This document shows, piece after piece, positions 33,406 through 42,362 of a stretch of 64,000 nt of DNA. Each line of letters starts with the position of its first letter. Within the stretch, counting starts at the first letter, position 1. The notes under the pieces were generated by a model. That model searched no databases. It worked only from the letters and a program-made list of their open reading frames with translations, and was not told the DNA's origin. This DNA comes from JAVJSD01 sp040219575 (GTDB lineage: Bacteria > Planctomycetota > Planctomycetia > Pirellulales > Pirellulaceae), in contig JAVJSD010000051.1 of assembly GCA_040219575.1 (NCBI GenBank), forward strand, positions 1 through 64,000, in the 5' to 3' direction. Made by a program: the position numbers and the translations under genes.

Positions 33406-33631
33406 TTTAACGGCAAGCCGCAGGCGACGGCGGAACGTTCGATCGGCGCCTCCGGCTGAAAGAGCTTTGTGCGCAAACGGTCGGCGACGTCTCGCTGGAA
33501 ACCACGTCTCGCTGGAAACCACGTTGGACCTCCGACTCGAGGGGCGACACGCGGTTGCGTCGAACACGACACCACGAGAGACTGTCGCGGAGCATCCCGC
33601 GTACGCCGTCGCCTGCGGCTTGCCGCTAAAC
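33406..33631. repeat. Inverted 27-bp repeat pair and a 17-bp tandem duplication
   Basis: TTTAACGGCAAGCCGCAGG (33406 onward, running to GACGGCG at 33432) recurs inverted at 33604-33630 with one mismatch. Between them the 17-mer ACGTCTCGCTGGAAACC occurs twice in tandem (33487-33503 and 33504-33520). The ~500 bp between 33345 and 33846 show no convincing gene. Confidence 0.85.
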
Positions 33632-33846
33632 GATTCGGTCCGCTTCGTCGTCGGGTTGCGACGGTCGTAGCGCGTGTGCTTGTCCTGCGGATCGCGCCCG
33701 AGACGTTGAGCTGGCGATTTTGGGAAACTTGTTTCCGCAAGACGGCGTCGGGCGGTTCGGTGGTGCAATACTTATCCAGCAAGTTGCCGCCGTAGGCTTC
33801 CACCAACGACGATCGCCGTCACTCCATGTAGTCGGGACGATTCACG

Positions 33847-34368
33847 ATGACAGACACGGCTGTTGCCCCCGCGCCGACGTTTACCGATCCGGAGTTGACC
33901 ACGGCCGTGATGGGCTCGGTCTCCAACGCCCTCACGATGTGCGACACCAGCGCTCGCTGCGTGGGCGTCTCCGCGATTCCCTTGGGCGAGGCGGGGCTGA
34001 TCACCGGGCTGATCGGCGTGCACGGCAAGGTGTCGGGGTTCGTGACCGTCAACATGGCCGAACGCATGGCGATCAAGGCCGTCGAAGGCCTGCTGCAGGA
34101 CAGCTACGGAGAACTGACTCCGCAGGTGGTCGACGGCGCCGGCGAAATCACCAACATCATCACGGGCGGCATCAAGTCGACGCTTTCCCGCACGCAGTGG
34201 GCGTTCTCCCACATCACCGTCCCCTCGGTGATCATCGGCAAGGGCTATCAGATCGCCTACGCACGCGGCCTGCAGTTCGTGTGCGCGACGTTCGAGCACA
34301 ACGACACCGACGCGGTCATGCTCGAGGACCGACTGATGCGCGTCAGCGTTTCGCTGCTGAAACTCTAA
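33847..34368 (+). CDS. CheX-like chemotaxis phosphatase family protein
   Basis: A 173-residue protein of the CheC/CheX type. The catalytic pattern E-X2-N is present in DGAGEITNIITGG, and the surrounding helix (MAIKAVEGLLQDSYGELTPQ) fits CheX, which dephosphorylates CheY-P. The N-terminal ~20 residues are flexible (TAVAPAPTF). No flagellar or chemotaxis genes are near, so it may act on another response regulator. The ATG at 33847 is the only reasonable start. Confidence 0.82.
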   Translation: MTDTAVAPAPTFTDPELTTAVMGSVSNALTMCDTSARCVGVSAIPLGEAGLITGLIGVHGKVSGFVTVNMAERMAIKAVEGLLQDSYGELTPQVVDGAGEITNIITGGIKSTLSRTQWAFSHITVPSVIIGKGYQIAYARGLQFVCATFEHNDTDAVMLEDRLMRVSVSLLKL

Positions 34369-34369
34369 G

Positions 34370-34457
34370 CACTTCAACAATCGACGAGCGTCAAGCCGCA
34401 GTTGGCGGTTTCGCCCGAATTTCGATTGATGATTGTTGAATGGTGATTGTTGAAGTG
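34370..34457. repeat. Inverted repeat downstream of the CheX-like gene
   Basis: CACTTCAACAATC at 34371-34383 pairs with GATTGTTGAAGTG at 34445-34457; a second partial copy GATGATTGTTGAA is at 34427-34439. The structure could end transcription from both sides, but it lacks a clear T-tract. Confidence 0.5.
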
Positions 34458-34526
34458 AAGAGCGATCCTCGTCGGGCGTCATCGCGCCGCGGTTGTTTTC
34501 CCTTGCGGCGCTTGATCGACCTCGAA

Positions 34527-36365
34527 CTACTCGTTCTCGACTTCGATCAGATCGTCGACTTCCCCGTCTTGCCGGAAGCGTCCGTAGTAGAACTCCGAGG
34601 CCAGGTGCTGCCCCAACAGCGTTCGCGGCGCCGCCGCGGCCAGCGATCGGTACAACAGCCATTGCCGGCTGGCGATCTGCACGCGATAGCCGACCGCCAC
34701 GTCGGCCGGCTGGATCGCCAGATTCTCGGCCACGGTCAGACGCCGCCAGGTGAACGGCGACTTGAATCGCGAGGGCTTGAAGTCGAACAGCAGCGGAGCG
34801 TACAGCGCCGTCCCCTCGGCCTGCAGCGACAGCGTGAGGCGGTCGCCGTCGGCGGATAGTTCGCCAGGGCCTCGCTCGCGTCGCCATTCCGGTAGGGCCA
34901 AAGGCAGCACCAGCGCCCGGTGATCGGTGTCGCCCAGATAGCCCTCGTTCGATTCGTCGGCGGGCGCGAAACTCACCCCGTCTCGCAGCGGCAACGAAAG
35001 TCGGTAGTCGATCTTGCCGCGACGTTGTCCCAGCAGCGCGTCCGCCGCCAGCAACGTGCGATCTTGGCGCGTGAGAACGAGTTGACGCTGCACCTTCCAG
35101 CCCTTGGCGAGCTTCATCTCGAGTTCCAGATAGTCGACGTCTTCGTCGGCGCTCCAGCAGATCTCCTCCCAGTCGTCGGCCGGTTCGAGCACCACGCCGT
35201 CGACCGCGATCCGCGTCTCAAGCGGGCCCGACCACAGCGTGCTGCGGCCGCAATTCAACTCCGCCGCCATCACGCGGTCGTGAAAGGTCGCCAGCACCGA
35301 GTCGCGGCGGCGATCCCAGCTCGAGCGCAGCACGGCCAACTCGGCCCATTCGGAGTTGTCCGACGGCTTGCCCGGAAACCGCGCCGACTTCTTGGCGGGC
35401 GCCCTGCCCAGGCCCACGGCCAGCGCGGCGCGAACTTGATCCTTCGCGCCGCCGAACAGACGGCTCGCCGCTACGAACAACTCCTTCGACCAGCGGCCCC
35501 CCTCGCCTTCGACGAGCGCCTGTTCGCCGTTATGCCGCGACAGACGCAGCATCTGCTGCACGGCGCCCGCGAGTTGCTCTTTCGTCTGTCCTTTGAACAG
35601 CGCCGCGCCGCGGCGATCGGCGAGCAGGGCGCAGCGCGTCCAACAGGCCAACAGCGGGCGATGCAGCGCCAGGTGCCGGGCCTGCGGCAAGCCGGTGTCG
35701 AGCAGCGCATCGACGCCGCGGCGCAGCAGCTTGCCGGCCGGCGACGCCTGGCTCTGGCAGCGGGCGACTTCGGGCAGCAGCGTCGCCAGCGCCAGCGGCA
35801 ATTCTCCCGCCAGCAGTTGGCAGGCCAGCGGCTGCTCCTCGACCGACAGCCCGGCGGCGTCGGCGGCGATGTCGAGCAGGTGATCCACCAGGCGCCACCA
35901 GAGCTTCTGCTCCACTCCCTGCGCCAGTTGCGGCAGCGCGTAACACCAGGCCAGGCACTCCAGCGCGAATTCCGCTTCGCGCGCGGCGTCTTCCGTCGGG
36001 GCGGGCAGGCCGTCGGCCTCCGCGAGCCACGGGGCGAGTTGCTCCGCGAGATCGCCGACGAGGCGTCCTTTCAACGCGGTCCGCTGCAACGATTCGATCA
36101 GCGCCGCCGACTCCGGCGCGACGCCCGGCGTCGACCACAGCAGCGGCGGCCGCTTGCTGCCGCGAAAGATTCGCTCCATCGAGGCCGGCGTCTTGCGTTT
36201 CGTCAAATGAGCCGACCACTGCGGCCAATCGTCGACCAGCGAGCCGTTGCGGTCGGCGGCGGTCTTCGACTTCCCCTTCGGCTTTCGGCCGCGGCCGTTC
36301 TTGCGGCCATTCTTGGATTGGCTGATTTTCTGTGTATTCGGCGTGGGCTGCGCAGTCGTTGACAT
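34527..36365 (-). CDS. Conserved hypothetical protein
   Basis: A 612-residue protein without signal peptide. The first ~45 residues are rich in Lys, Arg, Gly and Asn (KNGRKNGRGRKPKGKSK) and probably disordered. Residues ~60-330 are alanine/leucine-rich and helical; residues ~350-610 look beta-rich, with WSGPLETRIAVDGVVLEP, YRLSLPLRDGVSF and YALLFDFKPSRF-like stretches, a composition that recalls the C-terminal beta-sandwich of heparinase-type proteins. I do not recognise a catalytic motif and give no function. Met at 36363-36365 (MSTTAQPTPN) is chosen because upstream codons are arginine-rich and unlike the rest. Confidence 0.7.
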   Translation of the reverse strand: MSTTAQPTPNTQKISQSKNGRKNGRGRKPKGKSKTAADRNGSLVDDWPQWSAHLTKRKTPASMERIFRGSKRPPLLWSTPGVAPESAALIESLQRTALKGRLVGDLAEQLAPWLAEADGLPAPTEDAAREAEFALECLAWCYALPQLAQGVEQKLWWRLVDHLLDIAADAAGLSVEEQPLACQLLAGELPLALATLLPEVARCQSQASPAGKLLRRGVDALLDTGLPQARHLALHRPLLACWTRCALLADRRGAALFKGQTKEQLAGAVQQMLRLSRHNGEQALVEGEGGRWSKELFVAASRLFGGAKDQVRAALAVGLGRAPAKKSARFPGKPSDNSEWAELAVLRSSWDRRRDSVLATFHDRVMAAELNCGRSTLWSGPLETRIAVDGVVLEPADDWEEICWSADEDVDYLELEMKLAKGWKVQRQLVLTRQDRTLLAADALLGQRRGKIDYRLSLPLRDGVSFAPADESNEGYLGDTDHRALVLPLALPEWRRERGPGELSADGDRLTLSLQAEGTALYAPLLFDFKPSRFKSPFTWRRLTVAENLAIQPADVAVGYRVQIASRQWLLYRSLAAAAPRTLLGQHLASEFYYGRFRQDGEVDDLIEVENE

Positions 36366-36489
36366 CCTCAGATTGCTTCCTTGGCGTATAATGCAGCGAC
36401 GCCGCCGGGCGATCCGACGGCTACCAGAATGGACGGCCCAGCGACGTGCCACGCCGCCAAGGCTTCCGCCACTTGTCCTCCGCTCAATG

Positions 36490-36512
36490 TAGCGGAAGTC
36501 GCCAGACTTCCG
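36490..36512. repeat. REP-B hairpin
   Basis: TAGCGGAAGTC-GCCA-GACTTCC lies in the divergent gap between the 34527-36365 gene and the YdjY-like gene. Confidence 0.85.
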
Positions 36513-36628
36513 ACAACCCGTGCGTTCTCGGAACCAAGCGGAAGCGGTATCTTAGCAGCCTGTCGGAGGCTTGCCTGCCCCCGGCGGGATGAATTCGAAC
36601 ATGGTCGCGTATTGTGAGGAGACGACGC

Positions 36629-37480
36629 GTGAACAGCCTGACATTTCGAAGTTCTTCCATCGCCGTCCTGTTCGCCCTGCTGGCGATGCTGTTCGCATCG
36701 GTCGCGGCGGCGCAGGATCCGCCGCCCATTGAGCAGGAAAAGGAAGCCGAAGCGCCGGACGAATCCAAGTCCGTCAAGCCCGACCCACCAGGCCTGACGC
36801 GGTTGGCCAAGGACTACGACGTGTGGGTCGACATGAAGCGCAAGCTGGTGGTGGTCGACGGCAAGATCTGCCTCCGCCGCGGTCCGCTGGAGATGTTCGC
36901 CTGCCCCAAGGGGACCAAGGAGCACGAGGCGGTCGTGGCGGTGAATTCGCCCGCGCAGTTTGTCCACGCGGGGCTGTTGGCCGTCGGCGCCAAAGCGGGG
37001 CATCCGGTGCGTTTTCGTCCCGAGTACGTCGCCGCCGAGGGGACGATCGTCGACATCTGGGTGCTGTGGAAGGACGAGCGCGGCGAGAACCAGAAGGTCC
37101 GGGCCCAGGAAATGGTCAAGAACGAAGAGACGGGCAAGGCGATGACGTACAACTGGGTGTTCGGCGGCAGCGGTTTCTGGGTCGATGAGGAAACCGGCGA
37201 GAGGCACTATCACGGCGACGGCGGCGACTTCATCTGCGTCTCGAACTTCTCCACCGCCACGCTCGACCTGCCGGTCGAGAGCAGCCAGGCCAACGACGCC
37301 CTGCTGTTCGCCGCCTTCACCGAGAAGATCCCGCCGATGGACACCGAAGTCCGCCTGGTGCTCGTGCCCCGCATCCCCCGCACGCCCAAGGCAAGCGGCG
37401 ACTCCTCCGACCCACCGAAGGACGAGCCGGCCGAACCGGAGGCCGCCCCGCCGGAGAAGGATGCTGGCGAGCCGAAGTAA
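36629..37480 (+). CDS. YdjY-domain secreted protein
   Basis: A 283-residue protein. The GTG start at 36629 is preceded by GAGGAG (36616-36621) with 7 nt spacing, better than GTG at 36614. A signal peptide (SIAVLFALLAMLFASVAAAQ) follows. The mature protein has an acidic/proline-rich N-terminus and a domain (about 70-245) resembling YdjY: VVVDGKICLRRGPLEMFACP, EHEAVVAV, and GGSGFWVDEETGERHYHGDGGDFICVSNF. The C-terminal tail is Pro/Glu/Ala-rich. Such proteins are common in planctomycetes; function is unknown. Confidence 0.8.
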   Translation: MNSLTFRSSSIAVLFALLAMLFASVAAAQDPPPIEQEKEAEAPDESKSVKPDPPGLTRLAKDYDVWVDMKRKLVVVDGKICLRRGPLEMFACPKGTKEHEAVVAVNSPAQFVHAGLLAVGAKAGHPVRFRPEYVAAEGTIVDIWVLWKDERGENQKVRAQEMVKNEETGKAMTYNWVFGGSGFWVDEETGERHYHGDGGDFICVSNFSTATLDLPVESSQANDALLFAAFTEKIPPMDTEVRLVLVPRIPRTPKASGDSSDPPKDEPAEPEAAPPEKDAGEPK

Positions 37481-37490
37481 GGCGGGAGGA

Positions 37491-37627
37491 TTGCAGATTT
37501 CAGATTTCAGATTGCGGAAAGCCAAGCTTTCGCTTTCTGAATCAGCAGCGGTTACGATGAACACGCGTGCGCCGTATTGGCGTTCGCGCTTCGCACCGTC
37601 TTACTCTGCAATCTGAAATCTGCAATC
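37491..37627. repeat. Inverted AATCTGAAATCTGC simple repeats
   Basis: TTGCAGATTTCAGATTTCAG at 37491-37510 (continuing to 37515) and TGCAATCTGAAATCTGCAAT at 37607-37626 face each other between the YdjY-like gene and the gamma-glutamyltransferase gene. A longer run of the same words is at 56219-56264. Confidence 0.85.
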
Positions 37628-37629
37628 CC

Positions 37630-39381
37630 ATGAATTCCCGCCTCGCCGCCTTCTTCGCCTGCCTGCCGATGTTTCTCCTGGGGAGCAGCTTGATGACGGA
37701 ACCGTTTGAGATTGTCGCCTCCCGCTTGGCCTACGGCGGCGGATACGATCGGCCGTCGGGGCCGCCGCATCAAAGCCGTAGCGTCACGCTGGCCCGCAAC
37801 GGCGTCGTCGCCACCAGCCACCCGCTGGCGGCGCAGACCGGGCTGGACGTGCTCAAGCGCGGCGGCAACGCGGCCGACGCGGCGGTCGCCGCCAGCGCCA
37901 TGATCGGCCTGGTCGAACCGATGAGCTGCGGCATCGGCGGCGACATGTTCGTCATCTACTGGGACGCCAAGACGAAGAAACTCTACGGGCTCAACGCCTG
38001 CGGCCGCAGCCCGTTCGCCCTCAGTCGCCAGGTTTTCCAGGAGAAGGGACTCGAGGCGATTCCCAGCGAAGGGCCGCTCTCCTGGTCGACGCCCGGCTGC
38101 GTGCACGGTTGGGAGACGCTGCTCACGCGCTTCGGCACGCGCGAGTTTTCCGAGCTGCTGGCGCCCGCGATCGAAACCGCCGAACAGGGGTTTCCCGTCT
38201 CGGAGGTCATCGCCGGCTCCTGGAAGTCGGCCGCCAAGTCGCTGGCCGAGCATCCCCATTCCGCCGCCACGTATTTGCCCGACGGACGCGCGCCGGAGTT
38301 TGGCGAGGTCTTTCAAAACAAGAACCTGGCCCACACCTATCGCCAGATCGCCCAGCACGGCGCCGACGCTTTTTACAAGGGCGAGATCGCCAAAAAAATC
38401 GTGGCCTACAGCCAAGAGCAAGGCGGCTACTTTTCGCTCCGCGACTTCGCCGAACACACGTCCGATTGGATCGAGCCGGTCTCGACCAACTACCGCGGCT
38501 ACGACGTGTGGGAGTTGCCCCCCAATGGCCAGGGCATCGCCGCGCTGCAGATGCTCAACCTGCTCGAGCCGCACGATCTCAAGTCGCTCGGCTCGGGCAG
38601 CCCCGAGTACCTGCATCTGTTGATTGAGGCCAAGAAGCTCGCCTTCGCCGATCGAGCCCGCTTCTATGCCGATCCCGATTTCAATCGCCTGCCGACGGCG
38701 GAGTTGATCTCCAAGCCCTACGCCCAGCAGCGCGGCAGGCGAATCGACCGCCGGCGGGCCGCGACCGACGTGCCGGCCGGTGATCCCAAACTGGCCCACG
38801 GCGACACGATCTACCTCACGGTGGTCGACAAGGACCGCAACTGCTGCTCGTTCATTCAGAGCAACTACCACGGTTTCGGATCGAAGATGACGCCGGGCGA
38901 CTTGGGCTTCGTGCTGCAGAACCGCGGTTCGCTGTTCGCGCTCGAGGAGGATCACCTCAACCGCCTGGAGCCGCACAAGCGTCCCTTCCACACGATCATC
39001 CCGGCGATGGTCACCAAGGAGGGCCGGCCCTGGTTCTGCTTCGGCGTGATGGGAGGCGACATGCAGCCGCAGGGACACGTGCAGGTGCTGGTGAACCTGA
39101 TCGACTTCGGCATGAACGTGCAGCAGGCCGGCGACGCGCCGCGCGTGCGGCACCTCGGCAGCGCCCAGCCGACCGGCCAAGAAGCCGACGGCGGCGGAAC
39201 CGTCCACGCCGAGTCGGGCATCAGCGACGAGGCGGTCGCCGCGCTCCAGGCCAAAGGCCACCAGGTGAAACGCAGCAAAGGCGACTTCGGCGGCTACCAG
39301 GGCATCCTCATCGACCACGACACCGGCGTCCTCCACGGCGCCACGGAACCCCGCAAGGACGGCCAGGCCGTCGGCTACTAA
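37630..39381 (+). CDS. ggt: Gamma-glutamyltransferase
   Basis: A 583-residue Ntn-hydrolase proenzyme that cleaves gamma-glutamyl bonds of glutathione and similar peptides. GGNAADAAVAASAMIGLVEP and PMSCGIGGDMFVIY are the large-subunit motifs. HGDTIYLTVVDKDRNCCSFIQS marks the autocleavage and small-subunit start; the nucleophile Thr lies in GDT. FCFGVMGGDMQPQGHVQ matches the C-terminal substrate region. The start MNSRLAAFFACLPMFLLGSS offers a weak signal peptide; Met at 37693 (MTEPFEIVAS), preceded by GGGGAG, is an alternative that would leave it cytoplasmic. Confidence 0.9.
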   Translation: MNSRLAAFFACLPMFLLGSSLMTEPFEIVASRLAYGGGYDRPSGPPHQSRSVTLARNGVVATSHPLAAQTGLDVLKRGGNAADAAVAASAMIGLVEPMSCGIGGDMFVIYWDAKTKKLYGLNACGRSPFALSRQVFQEKGLEAIPSEGPLSWSTPGCVHGWETLLTRFGTREFSELLAPAIETAEQGFPVSEVIAGSWKSAAKSLAEHPHSAATYLPDGRAPEFGEVFQNKNLAHTYRQIAQHGADAFYKGEIAKKIVAYSQEQGGYFSLRDFAEHTSDWIEPVSTNYRGYDVWELPPNGQGIAALQMLNLLEPHDLKSLGSGSPEYLHLLIEAKKLAFADRARFYADPDFNRLPTAELISKPYAQQRGRRIDRRRAATDVPAGDPKLAHGDTIYLTVVDKDRNCCSFIQSNYHGFGSKMTPGDLGFVLQNRGSLFALEEDHLNRLEPHKRPFHTIIPAMVTKEGRPWFCFGVMGGDMQPQGHVQVLVNLIDFGMNVQQAGDAPRVRHLGSAQPTGQEADGGGTVHAESGISDEAVAALQAKGHQVKRSKGDFGGYQGILIDHDTGVLHGATEPRKDGQAVGY

Positions 39382-39472
39382 AGCACGACGGACATCCGCT
39401 ACAGTACGACGGACGTCCATGTCCGTCGTTTTGGGTGGCACGATCAGCAGCGTCAAGCGATTCGAGAAGGAC

Positions 39473-40021
39473 ATGTCGCATAGCACCCACACCACGACGG
39501 CAGCCGAACTTCTGGCGATGCCAGGCGACGGCCATCGCTACGAACTCGTTGCGGGAGAATTGCGCATGATGTCGCCGGCCGGAGGGCGTCACGGGCGCCT
39601 CGCACAAAAGATCGGGCGACGAATCGGCGACCACGTGGAGCGATATGCCTTGGGGGAAACCTATGCCGCCGAGACGGGTTTCCTGCTGCGGCAGAATCCC
39701 GACACGGTCCGCGCCCCGGATTTCGCCTTCGTCTCCCGCAAAAAGCTTGGCGACCTGGCCGACCATCCCGGCTACCTGCCGCTCGTTCCGGATCTGGTGG
39801 TGGAAGTCGTTTCCCCGAGCGATCGCGCCTCCGAGGTGGAGGAGAAGGTTCTGGATTGGCTCGATGTGGGCGTGGCGGCGGTGTTGGTTGTCGACCCGCA
39901 AACGAAATCGGTGCGGCATCACCGGTCGATCGACAGCATTCAGATTCACACCGCCGGCGCCATGGATCTGACGCACGTTATCGGCGGATTTCATCTCGAC
40001 GTGTCCGAACTGTTCGCCTGA
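39473..40021 (+). CDS. Uma2-family (DUF820) putative endonuclease
   Basis: A 182-residue PD-(D/E)XK-like protein. RYELVAGELRMMSPAG is the N-terminal family motif, then APDFAFVSR and VPDLVVEVVSPSDRASEVEEKVLDWL, giving the D-X-n-EV-X-n-K pattern. Proteins of this family are abundant in planctomycetes and cyanobacteria; most have no known role. The ATG at 39473, preceded by GAGAAGG, is chosen over an upstream Met at 39419. Confidence 0.88.
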   Translation: MSHSTHTTTAAELLAMPGDGHRYELVAGELRMMSPAGGRHGRLAQKIGRRIGDHVERYALGETYAAETGFLLRQNPDTVRAPDFAFVSRKKLGDLADHPGYLPLVPDLVVEVVSPSDRASEVEEKVLDWLDVGVAAVLVVDPQTKSVRHHRSIDSIQIHTAGAMDLTHVIGGFHLDVSELFA

Positions 40022-40210
40022 CGCGTTGGAGCCGCTGGGTTCATCCCAGCGCCTCGCGGCGGCCTTCCCTGCGCCACGGTAGAATCCTATATGGCCGGAA
40101 CAAGCCGTGCGCAGTTCCGGCATGAACTCAAGCAGGGCGTCGCGGCGCGTTCGGCGTTCCATGGCGTTTGCGGCTGCCGCAGCAGCGCAAGCTCGTTTCG
40201 GCCTACGGGT

Positions 40211-40846
40211 TCACTTTTGATACCGCGCGCGGTAGACGGGCAAGTCCGACCTGCGCATGCGGCGCTCGAAGTGCGTGCGGTAGTCGAGATCGTGCTGGGC
40301 GGGTGTCTCCTCCACCTTGCTGGGCCCCTCGAGTTGGATCGTGGCGGCGATCAACGCGAGCGTTGTGCGGTAGTACTCCTCGACGTCGGTCCAGAAGTGC
40401 AACAGGCCGCCCGGGACGAGCGTCCTCTCGATGTGGCGCAGCATCGGCTCGTTCATCACGCGGCGCTTGCGGTGCCGCTTCTTCCACCAGGGATCGGGGA
40501 AGTAGACGTGCACCGCCGCCAGGCAGGCGTCGGGGGTTTCGGCCATCAACGGCTGGGCGTCGCCGTCGATGATCATCACGTTGGGGCGCTGGTGCTTGGC
40601 CGACCGCGCCGCGGCGAAGCGGGCGAATTTGTGCGAGACCTCGATGCCCAGAAAGTTATGCTGCGGCGACCGCGCCGATTCAGCGCACAAAAACAGTCCC
40701 TTGCCGCTGCCGATCTCCACTTCCAATGGCGCGTCGCACGAGAAGAGCGTGCGAGGATCGAAAGGCCGGTCGAGTTGCTCCTCGGTGCGATAGTGCCGCG
40801 AGAGGTCGACGTCGGGATCGAGCTTCTTGAGTGCGCGGCGGCCCAT
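40211..40846 (-). CDS. trmB: tRNA (guanine-N7-)-methyltransferase TrmB
   Basis: A 211-residue enzyme that methylates G46 in the variable loop of tRNAs. LEVEIGSGKGLFL is motif I, and VHVYFPDPWWKKRHRKRRV is the diagnostic family motif. A later TDVEEYY supports this. It is on the same strand as fabZ, 13 bp downstream of that gene. Confidence 0.95.
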   Translation of the reverse strand: MGRRALKKLDPDVDLSRHYRTEEQLDRPFDPRTLFSCDAPLEVEIGSGKGLFLCAESARSPQHNFLGIEVSHKFARFAAARSAKHQRPNVMIIDGDAQPLMAETPDACLAAVHVYFPDPWWKKRHRKRRVMNEPMLRHIERTLVPGGLLHFWTDVEEYYRTTLALIAATIQLEGPSKVEETPAQHDLDYRTHFERRMRRSDLPVYRARYQK

Positions 40847-40859
40847 GAGCGACGTCGGC

Positions 40860-41384
40860 CTACTGCTGGGCGTCCGCGGTGCGCTGCTGCACCGCGAGAG
40901 TGGGAAGCGGAATGCCCTTGAGCACGCCGTCGACGACCAGGTCCTCGCCCACCACGCCCTGGAATTCGCAAACGATCATCCGCCGCGGCCGCACCTTCGT
41001 CAGCTTGCAGATCAACACCAGGCGATCGCCCGGCACCACCGGCCCACGAAAATGGACTTCCTCGAGGCCGCCGAAGCCGACCATGTCCGCCTTCAGCAGA
41101 TCGTACTTCTGCACGAAATAGCTGCACATCTGGGCGGTCGCCTCGAGCATCATGACGCCGGGCATCAGCGGCATGCCGGGCATATGCCCACGGCACCAGA
41201 ACTCCTGGTCGGTGACGTCTTTGTAGCCCACGCAGATGTCCTCTTCGCGATCTTCCAGCACGATCGCGGTGAGCTGCTCCATTTCGAAACGCTGCGGATT
41301 GAACTGGCGAATCGCTTCGGTATCGGCGGTGACCTGGCTCAGGTCGACTTTCGCAAGATCGACAAGCAGGGGTTTACGTGCCAC
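40860..41384 (-). CDS. fabZ: 3-hydroxyacyl-ACP dehydratase, FabZ type
   Basis: A 174-residue hot-dog-fold dehydratase of fatty acid synthesis. RGHMPGMPLMPGVMMLEATAQ contains the catalytic His and Glu. The N-terminal extension of about 40 residues is longer than in E. coli FabZ. FRGPVVPGDRLVL is also conserved. It lies between a small basic protein gene and trmB on the same strand. Confidence 0.92.
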   Translation of the reverse strand: MARKPLLVDLAKVDLSQVTADTEAIRQFNPQRFEMEQLTAIVLEDREEDICVGYKDVTDQEFWCRGHMPGMPLMPGVMMLEATAQMCSYFVQKYDLLKADMVGFGGLEEVHFRGPVVPGDRLVLICKLTKVRPRRMIVCEFQGVVGEDLVVDGVLKGIPLPTLAVQQRTADAQQ

Positions 41385-41471
41385 AACGCAGGTTCCTCGA
41401 GCGGCGGAAATACTCGACTCTTCAACTTGGGCCCCCCCGACGTGATCGCGCTTCGCGGAAGGGGCGGGAGA

Positions 41472-41570
41472 TCACGTACGGACCTTACGTCGCTTCGACT
41501 TACGCGCCTTGCTGCTGGCGGGACGACGCCCGTGATTCGCCTTCTTGATCTTATGTTGGGGCTTGGCCAT
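41472..41570 (-). CDS. Small basic protein, possibly ribosome-associated
   Basis: A 32-residue frame starting MAKPQHKIKKANHGRR and ending KSKRRKVRT, with about half its residues Lys, Arg or His. A GGAG Shine-Dalgarno lies about 9 nt upstream of the ATG (41568-41570). Composition and size resemble very small ribosomal proteins or AURKAIP1/COX24-like bacterial peptides. It is too short for most gene finders. It is 87 bp upstream of fabZ on the same strand. Confidence 0.6.
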   Translation of the reverse strand: MAKPQHKIKKANHGRRPASSKARKSKRRKVRT

Positions 41571-41982
41571 TGGGGGATGCTCCAGGCGTGGGGAATACGA
41601 GTAGCGGAAACATTTAGGCTACCAGCTTGCGGCAGCCTTGACCAGCGGCGTTTTCGCCCTGCGAATCACGCCCGGTCGGCCTCCGGTTGTGTCGTCGACC
41701 TGTGTTCACAACCGGGCCCGGGAGCACGCGGCGGACGGTAATGCTTCACAACCGCTTGGATTCTGGGCGGCCGAACGTGAGAGAGTACGAATTCCGCACA
41801 ACGACGGAATGTCCAGAAGTCTCACGACTTCTGCTACTTCCGCGGTCCGCCGCCCAAGCCAGAGGAACTTTATCGGCCGTTCTGGCGTCAATTCTTTCGA
41901 TTGGCGCGCACCGGCACGCGAATTTCGTGTCTCGAAGGGGTAACAGCGCCGTCGCAAAGACCATAGTTAGTAGAGAAGAGCC
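41571..41982. other. Intergenic region with REP-B
   Basis: I see no gene in these 412 bp. A REP-B hairpin (AGAAGTC-TCAC-GACTTCT with CTGCTAC tag) is at 41814-41837. The region separates divergent units and should hold promoters for both. Confidence 0.6.
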
Positions 41983-42360
41983 ATGCGATACGAATACTTC
42001 ACCATCAATCGGCAGTCGGGCGTCCTCATCCTGGAATTGAAGGACCCTCGCCAATTCAATCGCCTGCTCGGCGTGGAATTCGCCCGCGAGCTTTCCGAAC
42101 TGGCGCACAACGAGCAACCCGACCGGCTGGTCGTCGACTTGGCGGAGGTGGGCTTCTGCACTTCCGAGCTTGTCGAGGGATTGCTGCGCGTTCAGCGGAC
42201 GCTCGGCGCCCACGGCGGTCGCGTGCGGCTGTGCCACGTGCGCGGCCGCACGGCGGAAGTGTTTCGCGTCCTGCGGCTCGACCGGGGGCCGCTGGCCGTC
42301 GACGCCACGCGAAGTGAGTCGCTGCGGGCGCTGGAAACGCCGCTCACGTTGGGCATCTGA
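41983..42360 (+). CDS. STAS-domain protein (anti-sigma factor antagonist-like)
   Basis: A 125-residue single STAS domain protein. The beta-alpha core is visible as SGVLILELKDPRQFNRLLG, RLVVDLAEVGFCTSELVEGLLRV and GGRVRLCHVRGRTAEVFRVLRL. The usual phosphoserine site lies in the position of CTSELV, so Ser or Thr there could be phosphorylated by the kinase-like protein encoded opposite. The stop is only 2 bp from the stop of that gene (convergent), which suggests a linked partner-switching pair. Confidence 0.85.
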   Translation: MRYEYFTINRQSGVLILELKDPRQFNRLLGVEFARELSELAHNEQPDRLVVDLAEVGFCTSELVEGLLRVQRTLGAHGGRVRLCHVRGRTAEVFRVLRLDRGPLAVDATRSESLRALETPLTLGI

Positions 42361-42362
42361 AT

